The translations under genes and the position numbers were made by a program. The notes under the pieces are model-generated. The model saw only the letters and a list, made by a program, of their open reading frames with translations, was not told where the DNA came from and ran no database searches. Below, one piece after another: positions 42,959 through 52,970 of a DNA stretch of 64,000 bases. Where the stretch lies: assembly GCA_003313425.1 (NCBI GenBank), contig NHZP01000057.1, forward strand, positions 1 through 64,000, given 5' to 3'. The DNA comes from Pseudopyrenochaeta lycopersici (taxonomy: Eukaryota > Ascomycota > Dothideomycetes > Pleosporales > Pseudopyrenochaetaceae). Positions within the stretch are counted from its first letter, which is position 1. Every line of letters begins with the position of its first letter.

Positions 42959-44149
42959 AATATATAATAAAGTGGTATTTTTCGAAGAATTAAGTATGGT
43001 GGATACTCTTCGTGTCAGATAAGAGGCATAAAAACTGAAGTATACGAATACTGCATCGTGGACGGTATCACCTATTGTCGCACTGAAGGTGTTAACCGAA
43101 CAGTGAAAATGATTGGGATATGAGGCACAAAGTAAAGATGGATTTTGTGATTGTATTTGTGTGTACCACAAATGTGTGTCGTCTGTTCAGAAGAGATGGC
43201 ACAAGTCTCTGAGTCTTTTATGAAGACATCACGTGGACTGCTAAGCTAACTACTGCCCTTGGCCAATGGCGTGCGACACCTATGCATCACCGATGTATTA
43301 GGTCTGTGTTTAAAAGGGAGAGAGAACAGAACCAACAAAAGAAAAGTAGGCAATCAATTCTGATCCATCCACTCTGGCCAAAACATGCATTAATTTCTAA
43401 CACTTCGGCCCCCCCAAATCAATATTCGGCCACCCCCCAGTATATAGTCAACGCGCAACAGTTTTGAGGCTACTAATCTGACCAATCAGAGGCCGCGCAT
43501 ACACACAGTGGCTAGAGTCGCACTGCCACAGCACATCAAGAACAGCCCAAAAATATTGAGTAACAAAGTGAACAGTATCCTATCCCTTACCTACCTCAAT
43601 TTTCTTCTTCCGATCGGTTCCATCTAAAAAAGCTCCGACGCGCCAAGCTCACCTGTATGCAAGCCCGACAATTAGCCGGCCTGACAGAACACCAACTTTC
43701 TATTATCTGCACCTGCCGCTGCAACACCAACAGTGAATTGTCGCAATGTATCCGAGAGTCCAGAATCATTCTCCTAGGTTAGTACTTTCTAATGAACTAT
43801 TTTTCATAACATTTGGGCGACCTTGACAATGTTTTTGCAGTTGTGATCAATGTGACGAAGCCTGGCGCAGGTTAGTCGGGCCGCCCGACTCGGGCGTTGC
43901 TGGTCAACGCCCTAGCCCCCTGCTGACCTACCCAAATAGGTAACACACACAACCTCAAAATCGTAAGATTCCATCACCCGAAATTAACTTAACCGCCGCC
44001 CAAAATAACCCCAGAGGGCTCCCTACACTTAGAAAAACAGGGATTTCAGCCATCTCCCCGCGCAGCACGATCAAGAGAACGATTCGGCAACTTGGTACCC
44101 TCGAATTTCTTATCCTTCCCGCTTCTACACTAAGGATTACAAGGTTGCC
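42959..44149. other. TE-derived noncoding DNA
   Basis: It includes the repeat similar to 30548-30625 at about 43097-43165. The rest shows no gene. Confidence 0.35.
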
Positions 44150-44940
44150 GTGAAGGATCTCAACCTATTCCTGCGCCAGGGATACTGGGGCTTCGCCGCA
44201 TCTATCGACCGACCTAAGAAGGCCAAAGTGACGAAGGATAATCCCTTCCCTGACTATGTGAAGGTAACTCTCCGCTGCGGTTGTGGTCGAAAGTACGAGA
44301 GGAAGAGCAGGGAGAAGGAAGCTGGGGGCCGCGACTCCAGTTCAAGGATGAAAGGATGTACCTGGAAGGGAGTTCTACGGTATACCCGCAACTTGGAGAG
44401 CGACTGGGGCTGGGATCTCGAGGTTCCCGATCCTTCTCACAACCACCAATCTTCTCGGAACCTGGGTCTTCCCCGCTTCAGGACGATTGACGACGCTGGA
44501 ATCCTCGTAATTGAGGACGGAGTACGCTACGATACACTCCGACGCCGCCTCCAAGGTAACCCTCCACGCGCCAAAACCGTCCCAAACTGTAGAAAACTTG
44601 ACGGCGATGACGAACAGACATTGAACGAGTGGATATTGGACCTTGCTGCCCGCGGATATCCCCCTCGCAAGTGGATGGTTGAAGATACCGCAAATATGCT
44701 GCGTCGACTGCGGGGTAAGCCGCCAGTTGGCAAAAATTGGGTCAGCAACTACGTTGGACGCACCCCTGAAGTGCGAATTGCGCAGAGCAAGAAATACGAC
44801 TATCAAAGAGCAAAACAGGAGGATCCTGAGGTGATTAATGAGCATTTCCGGCTCCCCAAGAATGTGGCGAACAAGCATGGCATCCAAGATGAGGATATCT
44901 ACAATATGGACGAGAGAGGCTTCCCAAGAGGTGACATTAG
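44150..44940 (+). pseudogene. FAR1-pogo fusion transposase, cut by an LTR-like repeat
   Basis: An N-terminal FAR1/GCM-like zinc domain (VKVTLRCGCGRKYERKSR ... KGCTWKGVLRYTR ... DPSHNHQSS) is followed by a pogo DNA-binding region (EWILDLAARGYPPRKWMVED, KPPVGKNWVSNYV) and the first catalytic motif EDIYNMDERGFPRG. At 44941 the frame enters the LTR-like repeat and stops, so the catalytic core is lost. The frame is open well upstream of the GTG at 44150 and no ATG was identified. Confidence 0.8.
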
Positions 44941-45165
44941 TGTTGACAGTCTAGAAAATACGGTGATATCTGACTAGGAGAGACCGAAATTCTAGACCTT
45001 CGGTGAGACCGGGAATATCGGATTGACCGTCGGCCAGTCCGAAGAGCTGAAGTTGAGGCCGTAGATATAAAGACTAGGCTGCGCTTTGAAAAAAGTGTGA
45101 GAGATTACTCAAAAATTAAGATAGTTTCAAGCCTATTGAGACTTGCGCCACAGTATTAGAGTAAC
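44941..45165 (+). repeat. Solo-LTR-like repeat, copy 2
   Basis: It starts TGTTGACAGTCTAGAAAATA and matches 3501-3920 without the MITE, so it shows the empty site. It interrupts the transposase at 44150-44940. The 3' end is approximate. Confidence 0.6.
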
Positions 45166-45267
45166 GTGTTTCCCAAGCGAGCGCCGCAGTTTCCTCACCA
45201 AAAACGCCTGCGTAACGACACTGCGCAACGCTACAATAAGATATAAAGTCTATAGAAGAGTATAATA

Positions 45268-45963
45268 TTATTCAGAAGCATCACTATCCTCTACATCCTC
45301 TACTTCTACATTACAGGTGCGGGAGTTGTGTCCAATCTTGCCGCAACGGCCGCAGTGCCTCTCTCTGCGTACTCTCTTCGCAGGCGTCTCGCTCACATCA
45401 CGACTCCCACCTTCCCTAGCAGCGACTAATTCAGCTATCTCACCAATTGTTAGAGTCTCCTCTGCCCGTACATAGCGTCTTTTTCGACTCTTACGCTTTG
45501 TTGTCGTCTCAATAGCGTCCTTTAAGCGACTTACTTCCTCCTGCACTAACACCATCTGATGCGCTATCTGCTGGGCGCCTTTTGTAAGCTGCCGTACCTG
45601 CTCGTTAAGCGAACTTGTAGGAGACCCTTGATGGATTTGCATCCGGTTTCGAATAAGAGTAGACTGCGCCTCTATCTCGTGGGCGTTGCGCCGTGTATTC
45701 GCCTCCCAAGCGACGTCGTCTCGCTGTGGTGGAGTTGGCGTGCGCAACCTCACATCAAGCTTTGATAGCGCAGCGTCTGGGTTGTGTGGGACAAGCCCAG
45801 CGCCTCTAAACCCTGCGCAGACGTTTTCCTTTGTGAAAACCTTCTCAAAAGCTGCTTTAAAGGCTGGTAGGAAGGTCTCTTTGCTAATATGGTGGATGCG
45901 ACTGCGTGTCAAGGCTGAGATCTCGTCGCTATACTTGCGCTTCAGCGGCGAGAAGTTCGGCAA
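45268..45963 (-). pseudogene. Pogo transposase 3' end with zinc knuckle
   Basis: Starts abruptly in NFSPLKRKYSDEISALTRSR, equivalent to the segment just after the third catalytic D of the 37-kb copy (CFSLLKRRYSREIESLI). It continues AGLVPHNPDAALSKLDVRL and ends with CGRCGKIGHNSRTC, a CX2CX4HX4C knuckle, then an acidic tail. The 5' two thirds of the gene is missing upstream of about 45960. Confidence 0.8.
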
Positions 45964-46025
45964 CAGGACGACCGGAATGTGCCGGGCTATAGACTCGCTC
46001 TCTCTACATGATAGTTCCGCTCATA

Positions 46026-47375
46026 CAGTGACCCCGCAAAAGTTTCCGCCGCGCATGCACGAGCCACCCTCTCAAGCACATGTACACCAAACTTCAACAC
46101 CATATATCTCAGCCAAATATTATATAATTAATTTTTTTTGGGTCAAGAGTTGCATAGATGATTAATATTTTGTTTGCCATCCTCGTGCCTTTTTACATGC
46201 AGCAATTCGTTGTCGCATACTCAAGATGAGGCGCTTGATGAGCTTGGCTAGTATGCGCCGCCAGCACTCTTTCAATGCACTGCAAAAGCCATCCCACTCT
46301 TCTATAGCTTGGCTGTAATTGTTATATTGTGGATAGAATTTGTACATGCGCTTCTTCAAGTACCACCAGAGGTGCTCAATTGGGTTGAGATCAGGTGAGT
46401 ATGCTGGCCATTTGATGGTGGTGATGTGGTGCTCGCGCAGGAACTCACGCGTCGCTGCAGCTGTGTGTATGCGCGCGTTATCCTGCATAAAAAGCTGAGA
46501 ACGACGCCAAGATGGTAGAAGCCCTTTAGTCAAGGCCTTAATGTAACTTTTAGCGGAGTACCCATACTTTAGAGCATCGAAATCACGCTCCATTATGACT
46601 AGAGGACTTCTCCGGGCACACCCACGTTCATCCAACCATATTGAACCCCATACCATTTGTGACACCTTTTTACCGCAGCCATAGGTTTGGAGCATTATTG
46701 TCTTCCATTTCTCTTGTGAATTTCGAAAAACCCACTCTTGGTTTTGCCCTGAGCCCTTCTGAACTAAGCATTCGTCAGAGAACTTGAGCGTGCGCCGATG
46801 CCATGGGAATTGAGAGTACTCCTTGCAGAACTTGAGGCGCCTCAACGCATCCCCGCGATGGAGCTTAGGACGCTTTTTACAAGGAGATTTAGTGAGGCCT
46901 TGTCTTTTGAGGTATCGGGATAGTGTGCTAGAGCTAGGCGGCTTCGAAGAGGTGCCATCTGGATTCACAACCACTGCTACTTCAGCTAGCTCTTTGTACT
47001 CAATTTTTGGCTGCGCATGTGCTTTGCGATAGATGATCTTCTTTTGATGAAGCGATAGTATAGGTGGCCGGCCGCTGCGAGGTTTATCTGCAGTTGTGCC
47101 TGTTTGATGATATTTCTTCCTGAGGTCGCGTATAGCGCGTTCACTCCGGCCATACGCGTCAGCAACTTGAGCAACTGTAGAACCACCATGCAGCATCCCA
47201 ATAATTTGATCTCGCTGCTGGACTGTTAAATTAGGGCCTCTGCGCGTATTTTGGTCTATTTCTTGTAAAATTTGGCGATGTGGTGGCATAGTTATGATAC
47301 TTGAAAGTTGAGAAGGAGATGTTGTGAGGGAACGCGTCGCGACTAGTGTGGCGGAAACTTTTGCGGGGGTCACTG
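46026..47375 (-). mobile_element. Tc1/mariner element, apparently intact
   Basis: Inverted ends CAGTGACCCCGCAAAAGTTT (left) and CAGTGACCCCCGCAAAAGTT (right, other strand), about 29 bp long with few mismatches. TA lies on both sides (46024-46025 and 47376-47377). Length 1,350 bp. It contains one uninterrupted transposase gene. Confidence 0.95.
46162..47289 (-). CDS. Tc1-family DD34E transposase
   Basis: 375 residues from the ATG at 47287-47289; an in-frame GTG farther upstream lies inside the inverted repeat and is rejected. An N-terminal helix-turn-helix (TVQQRDQIIGMLHGGSTVAQ ... GRSERAIRDLRKKY) and a GRPP hook precede the DDE_3 core: FSDECLV, LFMQDNARIH and YSPDLNPIEHLWWYLKKRM. The last two acidic residues are 34 residues apart, which marks the Tc1 group. 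It catalyses cut-and-paste transposition into TA. There are no stops or frameshifts, so the copy may be active or recently so. Confidence 0.93.
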   Translation of the reverse strand: MPPHRQILQEIDQNTRRGPNLTVQQRDQIIGMLHGGSTVAQVADAYGRSERAIRDLRKKYHQTGTTADKPRSGRPPILSLHQKKIIYRKAHAQPKIEYKELAEVAVVVNPDGTSSKPPSSSTLSRYLKRQGLTKSPCKKRPKLHRGDALRRLKFCKEYSQFPWHRRTLKFSDECLVQKGSGQNQEWVFRNSQEKWKTIMLQTYGCGKKVSQMVWGSIWLDERGCARRSPLVIMERDFDALKYGYSAKSYIKALTKGLLPSWRRSQLFMQDNARIHTAAATREFLREHHITTIKWPAYSPDLNPIEHLWWYLKKRMYKFYPQYNNYSQAIEEWDGFCSALKECWRRILAKLIKRLILSMRQRIAACKKARGWQTKY

Positions 47376-47619
47376 TAGAATGTAAGTAAACGCGGGGAGG
47401 TGCTATGAAGTGTATTCAAAGTCTGCCATTGGGTGCTGCAGTATAATTAATTGTTTCTCCAGGCTTTAAGGATTCTAAATCTGCAAGCGCAGCCTCAATG
47501 ACCCTATATTGGTAGAGATCGATGGTGTTGAAGTTTGAGGCATTTGATGTTCCCCGCGCAATTACGCGTGCCAAGACGGTACTTTAAATTTGAAAGACGG
47601 GATAAACTCGCTAGACGAT

Positions 47620-48300
47620 GAAGACCAGTTCGCCACTGTGCTTTGAAGCCTGCCATTTCCTAACCAATTTTGTCTAACTCGTTATGATTCCCTTTCACAT
47701 GCGCCAGAAATACGAGCGCTGGAACTGAGGTGAAGAGTGAAATGCCTCATGGGCGATCCAGGGGTATAGCTTTACGGCTTAGGATCCTATTGGCCACCTG
47801 TGAATGCTAACCTGTGTCAGATTGCTCTTTGCTTCGCGGGACCAGCAAGACATTTAAGTCAAAGCTTTTATCTGACAGTGCGAACTCACGCTTGGAACAT
47901 CTGACGCACATACGTGAAGCTGAGGCCCTAGAGTGGCGTTCGGCAATGCTTCCGATTCGGTGGAAAATATTAAGTGGGGTCTGGGGTATCACAGTGGCGC
48001 TGAAGATATTCACTGCGAACCGTCTCGCTCAACAAGAACGGGGGCTAGCAATTAGCAATGTGAAGTCCATTAGCGGTGTGGTCGCAACCAATACCACATC
48101 AGCCCACTGAGGAATATGCTCCCCATGCCAGTTACGGGACATTCTTCAACTGTTCGCAGGGCCCGTATTTTTTTGGTCCTAGCAGCGCCTGCTTCTTTCC
48201 ACAATTCTTTAATTTCGAACCCGTTCAAGCCGCTTCTACACCAATCCTGTTACTCTATGCATTTCTTAATTCTTTCGCAGCAAGACGAAATCGTTGGTGC
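47620..48300 (+). repeat. Dispersed repeat, copy A (upstream of receptor gene 1)
   Basis: Shares blocks with 52300-52970 and 61100-61920 in the same order and orientation: TTTCACATGC..ATACGAG, GATCC.ATTGGC, TTTGCTTCGCGGGAC, CAACATCTGACGCAC, GTGGCGTCTGGGG, CACATC.GCCC.., GCTCCCA.GTT. It runs into the first codons of receptor gene 1 (AATTCTTTCGCAGCAAGACG here, AATTCTTTCGCAGCGAGACG at 61890). Confidence 0.7.
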
Positions 48301-49633
48301 CATATCTCCTCCTTCAGGTATTACGCCTAACTTTGCCAATCCACTCTCTAGAGCACATGATATTGTCACAGTTCATGTTGTGTGTACAATCCTTTCAACA
48401 CTGTTTACAGTATTACGATTTTACACTGCTTTCTTTGTTATACGTCACGTAAAGATAGAAGATTGTTAGCCCTTCTGCTATTCTTATAAAAGACCTCTGC
48501 TAATATTTTTAGATCTATTACTTGTCGCATGGGTTAGCCTCACTGTAATGTATTTGCAGGTATGCTTTACTAAACTAGTATCCTGGACTTAGTTACTCGC
48601 TCTAGTATACTCTATTACTAGCTCTATCAGTAGGTAGCTTATAATTTTGCGTTAAGACGCAGAATTAACTAACTATCCCTAGGCACGCAGTATGGATTTG
48701 GACGACACCTATGGGATGTCCCATTTTCTGTTTTTAGCCCTAACTGCATGAAGGTAATAAAGTCCCTTAGCTAGTTCAATTCTTTCTACAATTAAAGAGC
48801 AGACAGGCTGACTTAATGTTAAGCTTGGGGTGATTGCCGGAACGTTTTATGGCATCTCAATAATGCTTACCAAGCTCTCAATTCTCACGCTCTATACTCG
48901 GTTTGTACTCTGGGGAATACTCAGAGCCGCTATATATATCATCATGGCAATTGTTATGTTATATATCCTGCCGTCATCATTTCATTGGGTGTACGCCTGC
49001 AAGCCACTGGAGAAATACTGGAACCTTACAATTGCCGGCGGTTCATGCATTAACTCGTTCAAAGTCTTCGTCTTTAGTGGCGTTATGAACTCTGCTACGG
49101 ATGCTTCAATCCTTGTCCTACCAGTTCTAATTCTAAAAAATATCCAACTCCCTACGAGACAAAAGATTGGCGTCATGATAGTGTTAATGACAGGAGGCTT
49201 GTATGTTTACAACTGACTAGATTGTATGGAAGTAGAAAGAACTAACATGTGAACTAGTGTTTTAGTGGTCAGCATTATTAGACTAAAGCTGGTGTTGGAC
49301 TCCGTCAATATGACAGATGTTACCTGGGAATATTTGCCCCATCTAGCGTGGATGTAAGTGCAAGTGGTCGTCTCCGCTTCCAATAGTGGTATTCTTTTCT
49401 GACGCTAGGCTCGTAGGACGATTGAGGTGCACGTAGCAATCGTTTGCGCCTGTCTCCCAGCTGGAAAACCCTTTCTCCGAAAGCACTGGCCTAGGGTTAT
49501 CGGAAGTAGTTATGGCGCCGCTTTTGCTGTAACAGAGCTACGCACTATACATTCTACTCATACACAACGCCTTCCTTCAAGAGATGCAGATGACGATCCG
49601 CAGGATGTAATCCTAGAAGGGGGACATAAATAG
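48257..49633 (+). CDS. PTH11/rhodopsin-like 7-TM receptor, gene 1
   Basis: Six exons join in one frame: 48257-48464, 48513-48559, 48691-48753, 48824-49200, 49258-49353, 49417-49633 (335 residues). All introns are GT-AG (48-131 nt). It belongs to the fungal rhodopsin-domain membrane proteins, which include PTH11-type receptors that sense surface or chemical cues. Family marks: DIVTVHVVCTILSTLFTVLR, KIEDYLLLVAW-type TM2, YGFGRHLWDV, ISIMLTKLSILTLYTRF, VYACKPLEKYW, DASILVLPVLILKNIQLP..QKI and the last helix with VHVAIVCACLPAGKPFL. It starts at the ATG at 48257 and has no CFEM domain. The splice model is by eye; exons 1, 4 and 5 have exactly the same lengths as in gene 2, which supports it. Confidence 0.85.
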
Positions 49634-49639
49634 TGAGCT

Positions 49640-49835
49640 GTGGAGACACTTGGACTGCATATAGACTCACTAACATAGTGATGTAGGGAGAAGCCCCGCC
49701 AATATATCCACCGCCACAGTCGAACTCGGGACGGAACAGCCCGTTAGAACAGAATACGGTTCGGACAAAGGATTAATCATTATGGTTAGCTGAGAAGCAG
49801 GGGATGTGGGTCCTTAATCTCTATTATAAGCTAAC
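49640..49835 (+). repeat. 3' flank duplicated in inverse at 63540-63726
   Basis: The sequence after the receptor stop (CCAATATATCCACCGCCACA, TCGAACTCGGGACGG, GTTCGGACAAAGGATTAATC) matches the reverse complement of 63540-63726. It is part of an inverted duplication that also includes the last exon of the receptor gene. Confidence 0.8.
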
Positions 49836-50079
49836 AAAAAGACCGACGTTCCTGCTGCTATAGCATTGAAGGTATATATAGTGTTAGCATATGTCTACGT
49901 AAATTAACGTACGTCCATAACATGTTTTATCACCTGACGCCCGGCGAACACCAAAATTCAGCAACAAACATGGAGCTGTACAGCCACATACAAATATCTC
50001 GTCCCGCACGTGTAGCTGATTAGGCGTGTGACGCCCGCAGTCTCCTTTGCCGTCGCGTAGATAAATCTTGTGCTCTGTC
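49836..50079. other. No recognised feature
   Basis: Intergenic DNA between receptor gene 1 and the patatin fragment. Confidence 0.3.
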
Positions 50080-50595
50080 AGTAGGGGTGGCCCCCCCAGT
50101 TTGGTGTACTTACATGCGACACCCTCAATCCTTGCCGTCGTTGAATGCTTCCGTAGGAGAGACTCTTCTACTGGATATCACGTCCTCAACGGCGCTTTTC
50201 AGCCTCCCCGAGTCAAACCGCGCCTTCACCTTTCTTGTCCAGCTGATGGGGAGGCAGCTGGACGCTTCCACAAAGACAGCCTTCATCAACTCGCTGTATG
50301 CCGCGATGCATTCGTCCACGTCCATCTCAAGCCGGCCGAGCATAACGGCGATGAGGCTGTCATGTTAGCTGAGCTCAACAGCTGCGAAGCCGACCACGTA
50401 CCCGCCCGTGCTGGTGCCGTCGATAAGATCAAACACCTCGCATGGCTTCACAGCAGGGAGACCGGTTTCCTGGCGCTGGCCGTTCAGTCGCGCCATTAGG
50501 CCTTTGAAGATGTAGAGGGTCGACAGTAGGCAGAGCCCGGTGGTGTCCAGCGGGTTTGGCTCGCCGCCATGCTGGGTCGCCAGCCTCTGCGTCAT
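50080..50595 (-). pseudogene. Patatin-like phospholipase fragment
   Basis: Exon 1 (50595-50402) contains CLLSTLYIFKGLMARLN, VKPCEVFDLIDGTSTGG with the nucleophile motif GTSTGG. A 45-nt intron (50357-50401, GTACGT, GCTAAC, ACAG) leads into LIAVMLGRLEMDVDECIAAY-like sequence. The glycine-rich oxyanion motif that normally stands before the first helix (DGGGxRG) is missing; the frame reads NPLDTTGLCLLS instead. A TGA follows DGKD where the family continues. In fungi such domains often head NLR-like proteins. Only this N-terminal part remains. Confidence 0.65.
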
Positions 50596-51354
50596 CTAAC
50601 GTCAGGTGCTCTATCGCGGGTAGTGTTTGCTGAAGTACGCACGACGACGAGGCGGCGTCGCAGGTTTAGAGAGGGAGCGCATCGTGGACAGAGCCGGCTT
50701 TACGATAGACATCAGGCTAAGCAGGCTGAGAAGGGCTGAGGTCTGATGGGGTGGTTCCATGCATGGCGCTACAGCGTCTGCAGGGTCGGCCACAGCCGTG
50801 CGCCAGCGGTTGCGGCATTGGTTGCATCCTCGCACCACCGATATTGTGTATTGTGAAGTTGATCATTGGCTGCATCTCATCTTGGCCTCGCCGCAGAAAG
50901 CGGCACACCATGGGTCTTGTGTGCTTCAGTAGAATACAATCCGCTAGAATCACTGAGGCATTAAAGCAAGTGTGATTTCGTAGCGTAGCCAAATAGAAGC
51001 TGAACGCTCGAAGCGGGAGCGATCAAGTAGAAATCTGATCTCGTGGAACTGGAACTCATGGAATGTTATGAGATCCATACATGGCTCAATGCAACTTAAC
51101 ACCACTCGCACATTGACAGAATGAGCCTATCCAGTTGAAATTGAGTCACTGGATTCCGCAACAGAGTTTGTGGGCCTGGACCAGTCCTTCATCTCGAAGC
51201 TTCCACAACACGACACGTGATGGCTATTTTGGCACCCAGCATCTTACCCTGGATCTCTCAGAGCTGCTCCTGGGCGATGAGATCCAGGAAGCGTCATTCA
51301 GAAAAGCTCAAAGCGAGAACGGTGAGGCCGATAGATTAGAAGTGTCATAATAAG
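50596..51354. other. No recognised gene
   Basis: Short frames only. The last 200 bases may include the decayed DNA-binding part of the pogo fragment that follows. Confidence 0.3.
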
Positions 51355-51565
51355 AACGTACACGAGAAGATCACACAATGGTTCGAGTTGATTGGAAATG
51401 TGTTACAAGGCCCGTCCGTCCTCCCAGAGAATGTCTATAATACAGACGAGACGGGGGTGGTGCTCAGCATGCTAGGCTCTGTAAAAGTCCTGGTAGGTAA
51501 AGACGACCAACGCAACTACAGAGGTGCTCAGGTGTAGGCGTGAAGCGAGAAATGGTCACTGCTAC
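51355..51565 (+). pseudogene. Pogo transposase fragment
   Basis: Reads HEKITQWFELIGNVLQGPSV, LPENVYNTDETGVVLSML and SVKVLVGKDDQRNYRGA, the segment around the first catalytic D of a further pogo subfamily. A one-base shift then gives GVKREMVTAT. The rest of the core is absent. Confidence 0.7.
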
Positions 51566-51745
51566 AAGAGAAGGTACTAGTGGAAGAGCACCCCTCTCAA
51601 CTAGCGTCGCAGCACACGCTCGCAATCGCATATCAGGCAGACGGGCAGGTCAAGACGGCAGTCGCGCTGCTGGAACAAGTGGTCGCAGTGAAGGCTCGAC
51701 TTCTCCGAGACGACCACCCTTCGCGGCTAGTATCGATAAAATGTC
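51566..51745 (+). pseudogene. TPR (kinesin-light-chain-type) fragment
   Basis: Encodes EEHPSQLASQHTLAIAYQAD, GQVKTAVALLEQVVAVKARL and RDDHPSRLVS, about one and a half 42-residue tetratricopeptide units as at the C terminus of fungal NLR-like proteins. It abuts the pogo fragment on one side and a dispersed repeat (51755) on the other, so it is an isolated gene shard. Confidence 0.7.
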
Positions 51746-51754
51746 GCACTAAAC

Positions 51755-52042
51755 GTGCTAAAACGATGAAAGTTGAGATAATGATAATAAGCAGCAGCGT
51801 TGTATTGATTGATGTTGTGTCTGAAGTGTGGGGTATTCCAACCCGCAGATTTACATGCAGCATCACAGCTGGGGCTAGTGAGATTTGTCCCCCGTTTTAG
51901 TTGGATCCCAGATCATGTGATTTGATAGTCAAACACTGGTGTAACACATCAGTAGGCTATATATACAGACCTACAGACACAAATAGGATATCACACTTGT
52001 TCTTCCAGTTCAGAGCTTCAACTGTTTTTGAGATTTGTCCCC
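51755..52042 (+). repeat. Dispersed repeat plus paired GAGATTTGTCCCC
   Basis: 51755-51872 matches 30685-30803. GAGATTTGTCCCC occurs at 51880-51892 and 52030-52042. GCTAGTGAGATTTGTCCCC is identical to the copy upstream of the MULE at 38.6 kb. Confidence 0.65.
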
Positions 52043-52299
52043 CGCGCTAACGTGATTCACCACCGAGTTGGCCATCCCGGTGGTCTGGCCACCTCCAAAA
52101 TACACCAAAAAGCCCGAACTCCAATCTTAAATATCTCAATGTAGACAAGATCACATGACCACTGCCTTCATCGCCCATCTTTACACCCCCGAAAAAAGTG
52201 TGCTAAGACTGAACCCTAGTCGAACGCAAGTCATTGCAAGCTTCGGTGGCGGACTAGTAGTGGCATCTCGGCTGTGTATTAAGCATCCCGCAAATCAGG

Positions 52300-52970
52300 C
52301 CCGACGCAATGGGTCTAGTGCTCCGGCCGCTAGGTCACCATTCCCCGCAATTTGAGAGCTTATATCTGGCAGTGGATAAACTCACCAATTGGAGATCCGT
52401 GTGCGCCACTGACCTCGGACGCGTTCAGTTTTTCCCCACAAAATGTGGCTGGACCATTCTTGTCACTTTCACATGCAATACGAGCAACCGAAATGGAGGG
52501 CTATCACGCATAGGTTTTGCAGCTGAAATAGAGAGCTTCATCGGCAATCCTGGAGCCTCGCTTTCTGGACCAGGATCCCATTGGCTCACTCTGAATGCTA
52601 GCGTGAGTCAAAATGCTTTTTGCTTCGCGGGACAGTTGTGGCTTTTATTACGAAGCCTTTAGCGGCTTGGATGAGAACGCGCAACATCTGACGCACGGTA
52701 ATTAGCTGCAGCTAATCCCAAAGTGGCGTACGGCGATGCGTCCGATTCAGCTAAAAAAATGTTTTGTGGCGTCTGGGGAATTCAAGTGTGGCGTGTAAGC
52801 CACCAGTTTCTGCGGAAACCATGGGGAATGCATAACTCGTAGCCGGTCTAAACCCTAACCAATTCCACATCGGACCGCTGACGAAAGTGCTCCCACGTTG
52901 GCTCAGGGACATAACTTCCATTGTTCTCAGCGTCTGAATTCCTTTGTTCTAGCTATAAGTGTCCGCAGCG
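52300..52970 (+). repeat. Dispersed repeat, copy B
   Basis: Second member of the three-copy repeat (see 47620 and 61100). A partly open frame (52309-52662) crosses it, with stops soon after. No receptor exons follow it. Confidence 0.7.

Noticed and set aside
47290..47373. Upstream GTG start for the Tc1 transposase
   Set aside because: It lies inside the terminal inverted repeat, and the ATG at 47287-47289 starts the family-typical N terminus.
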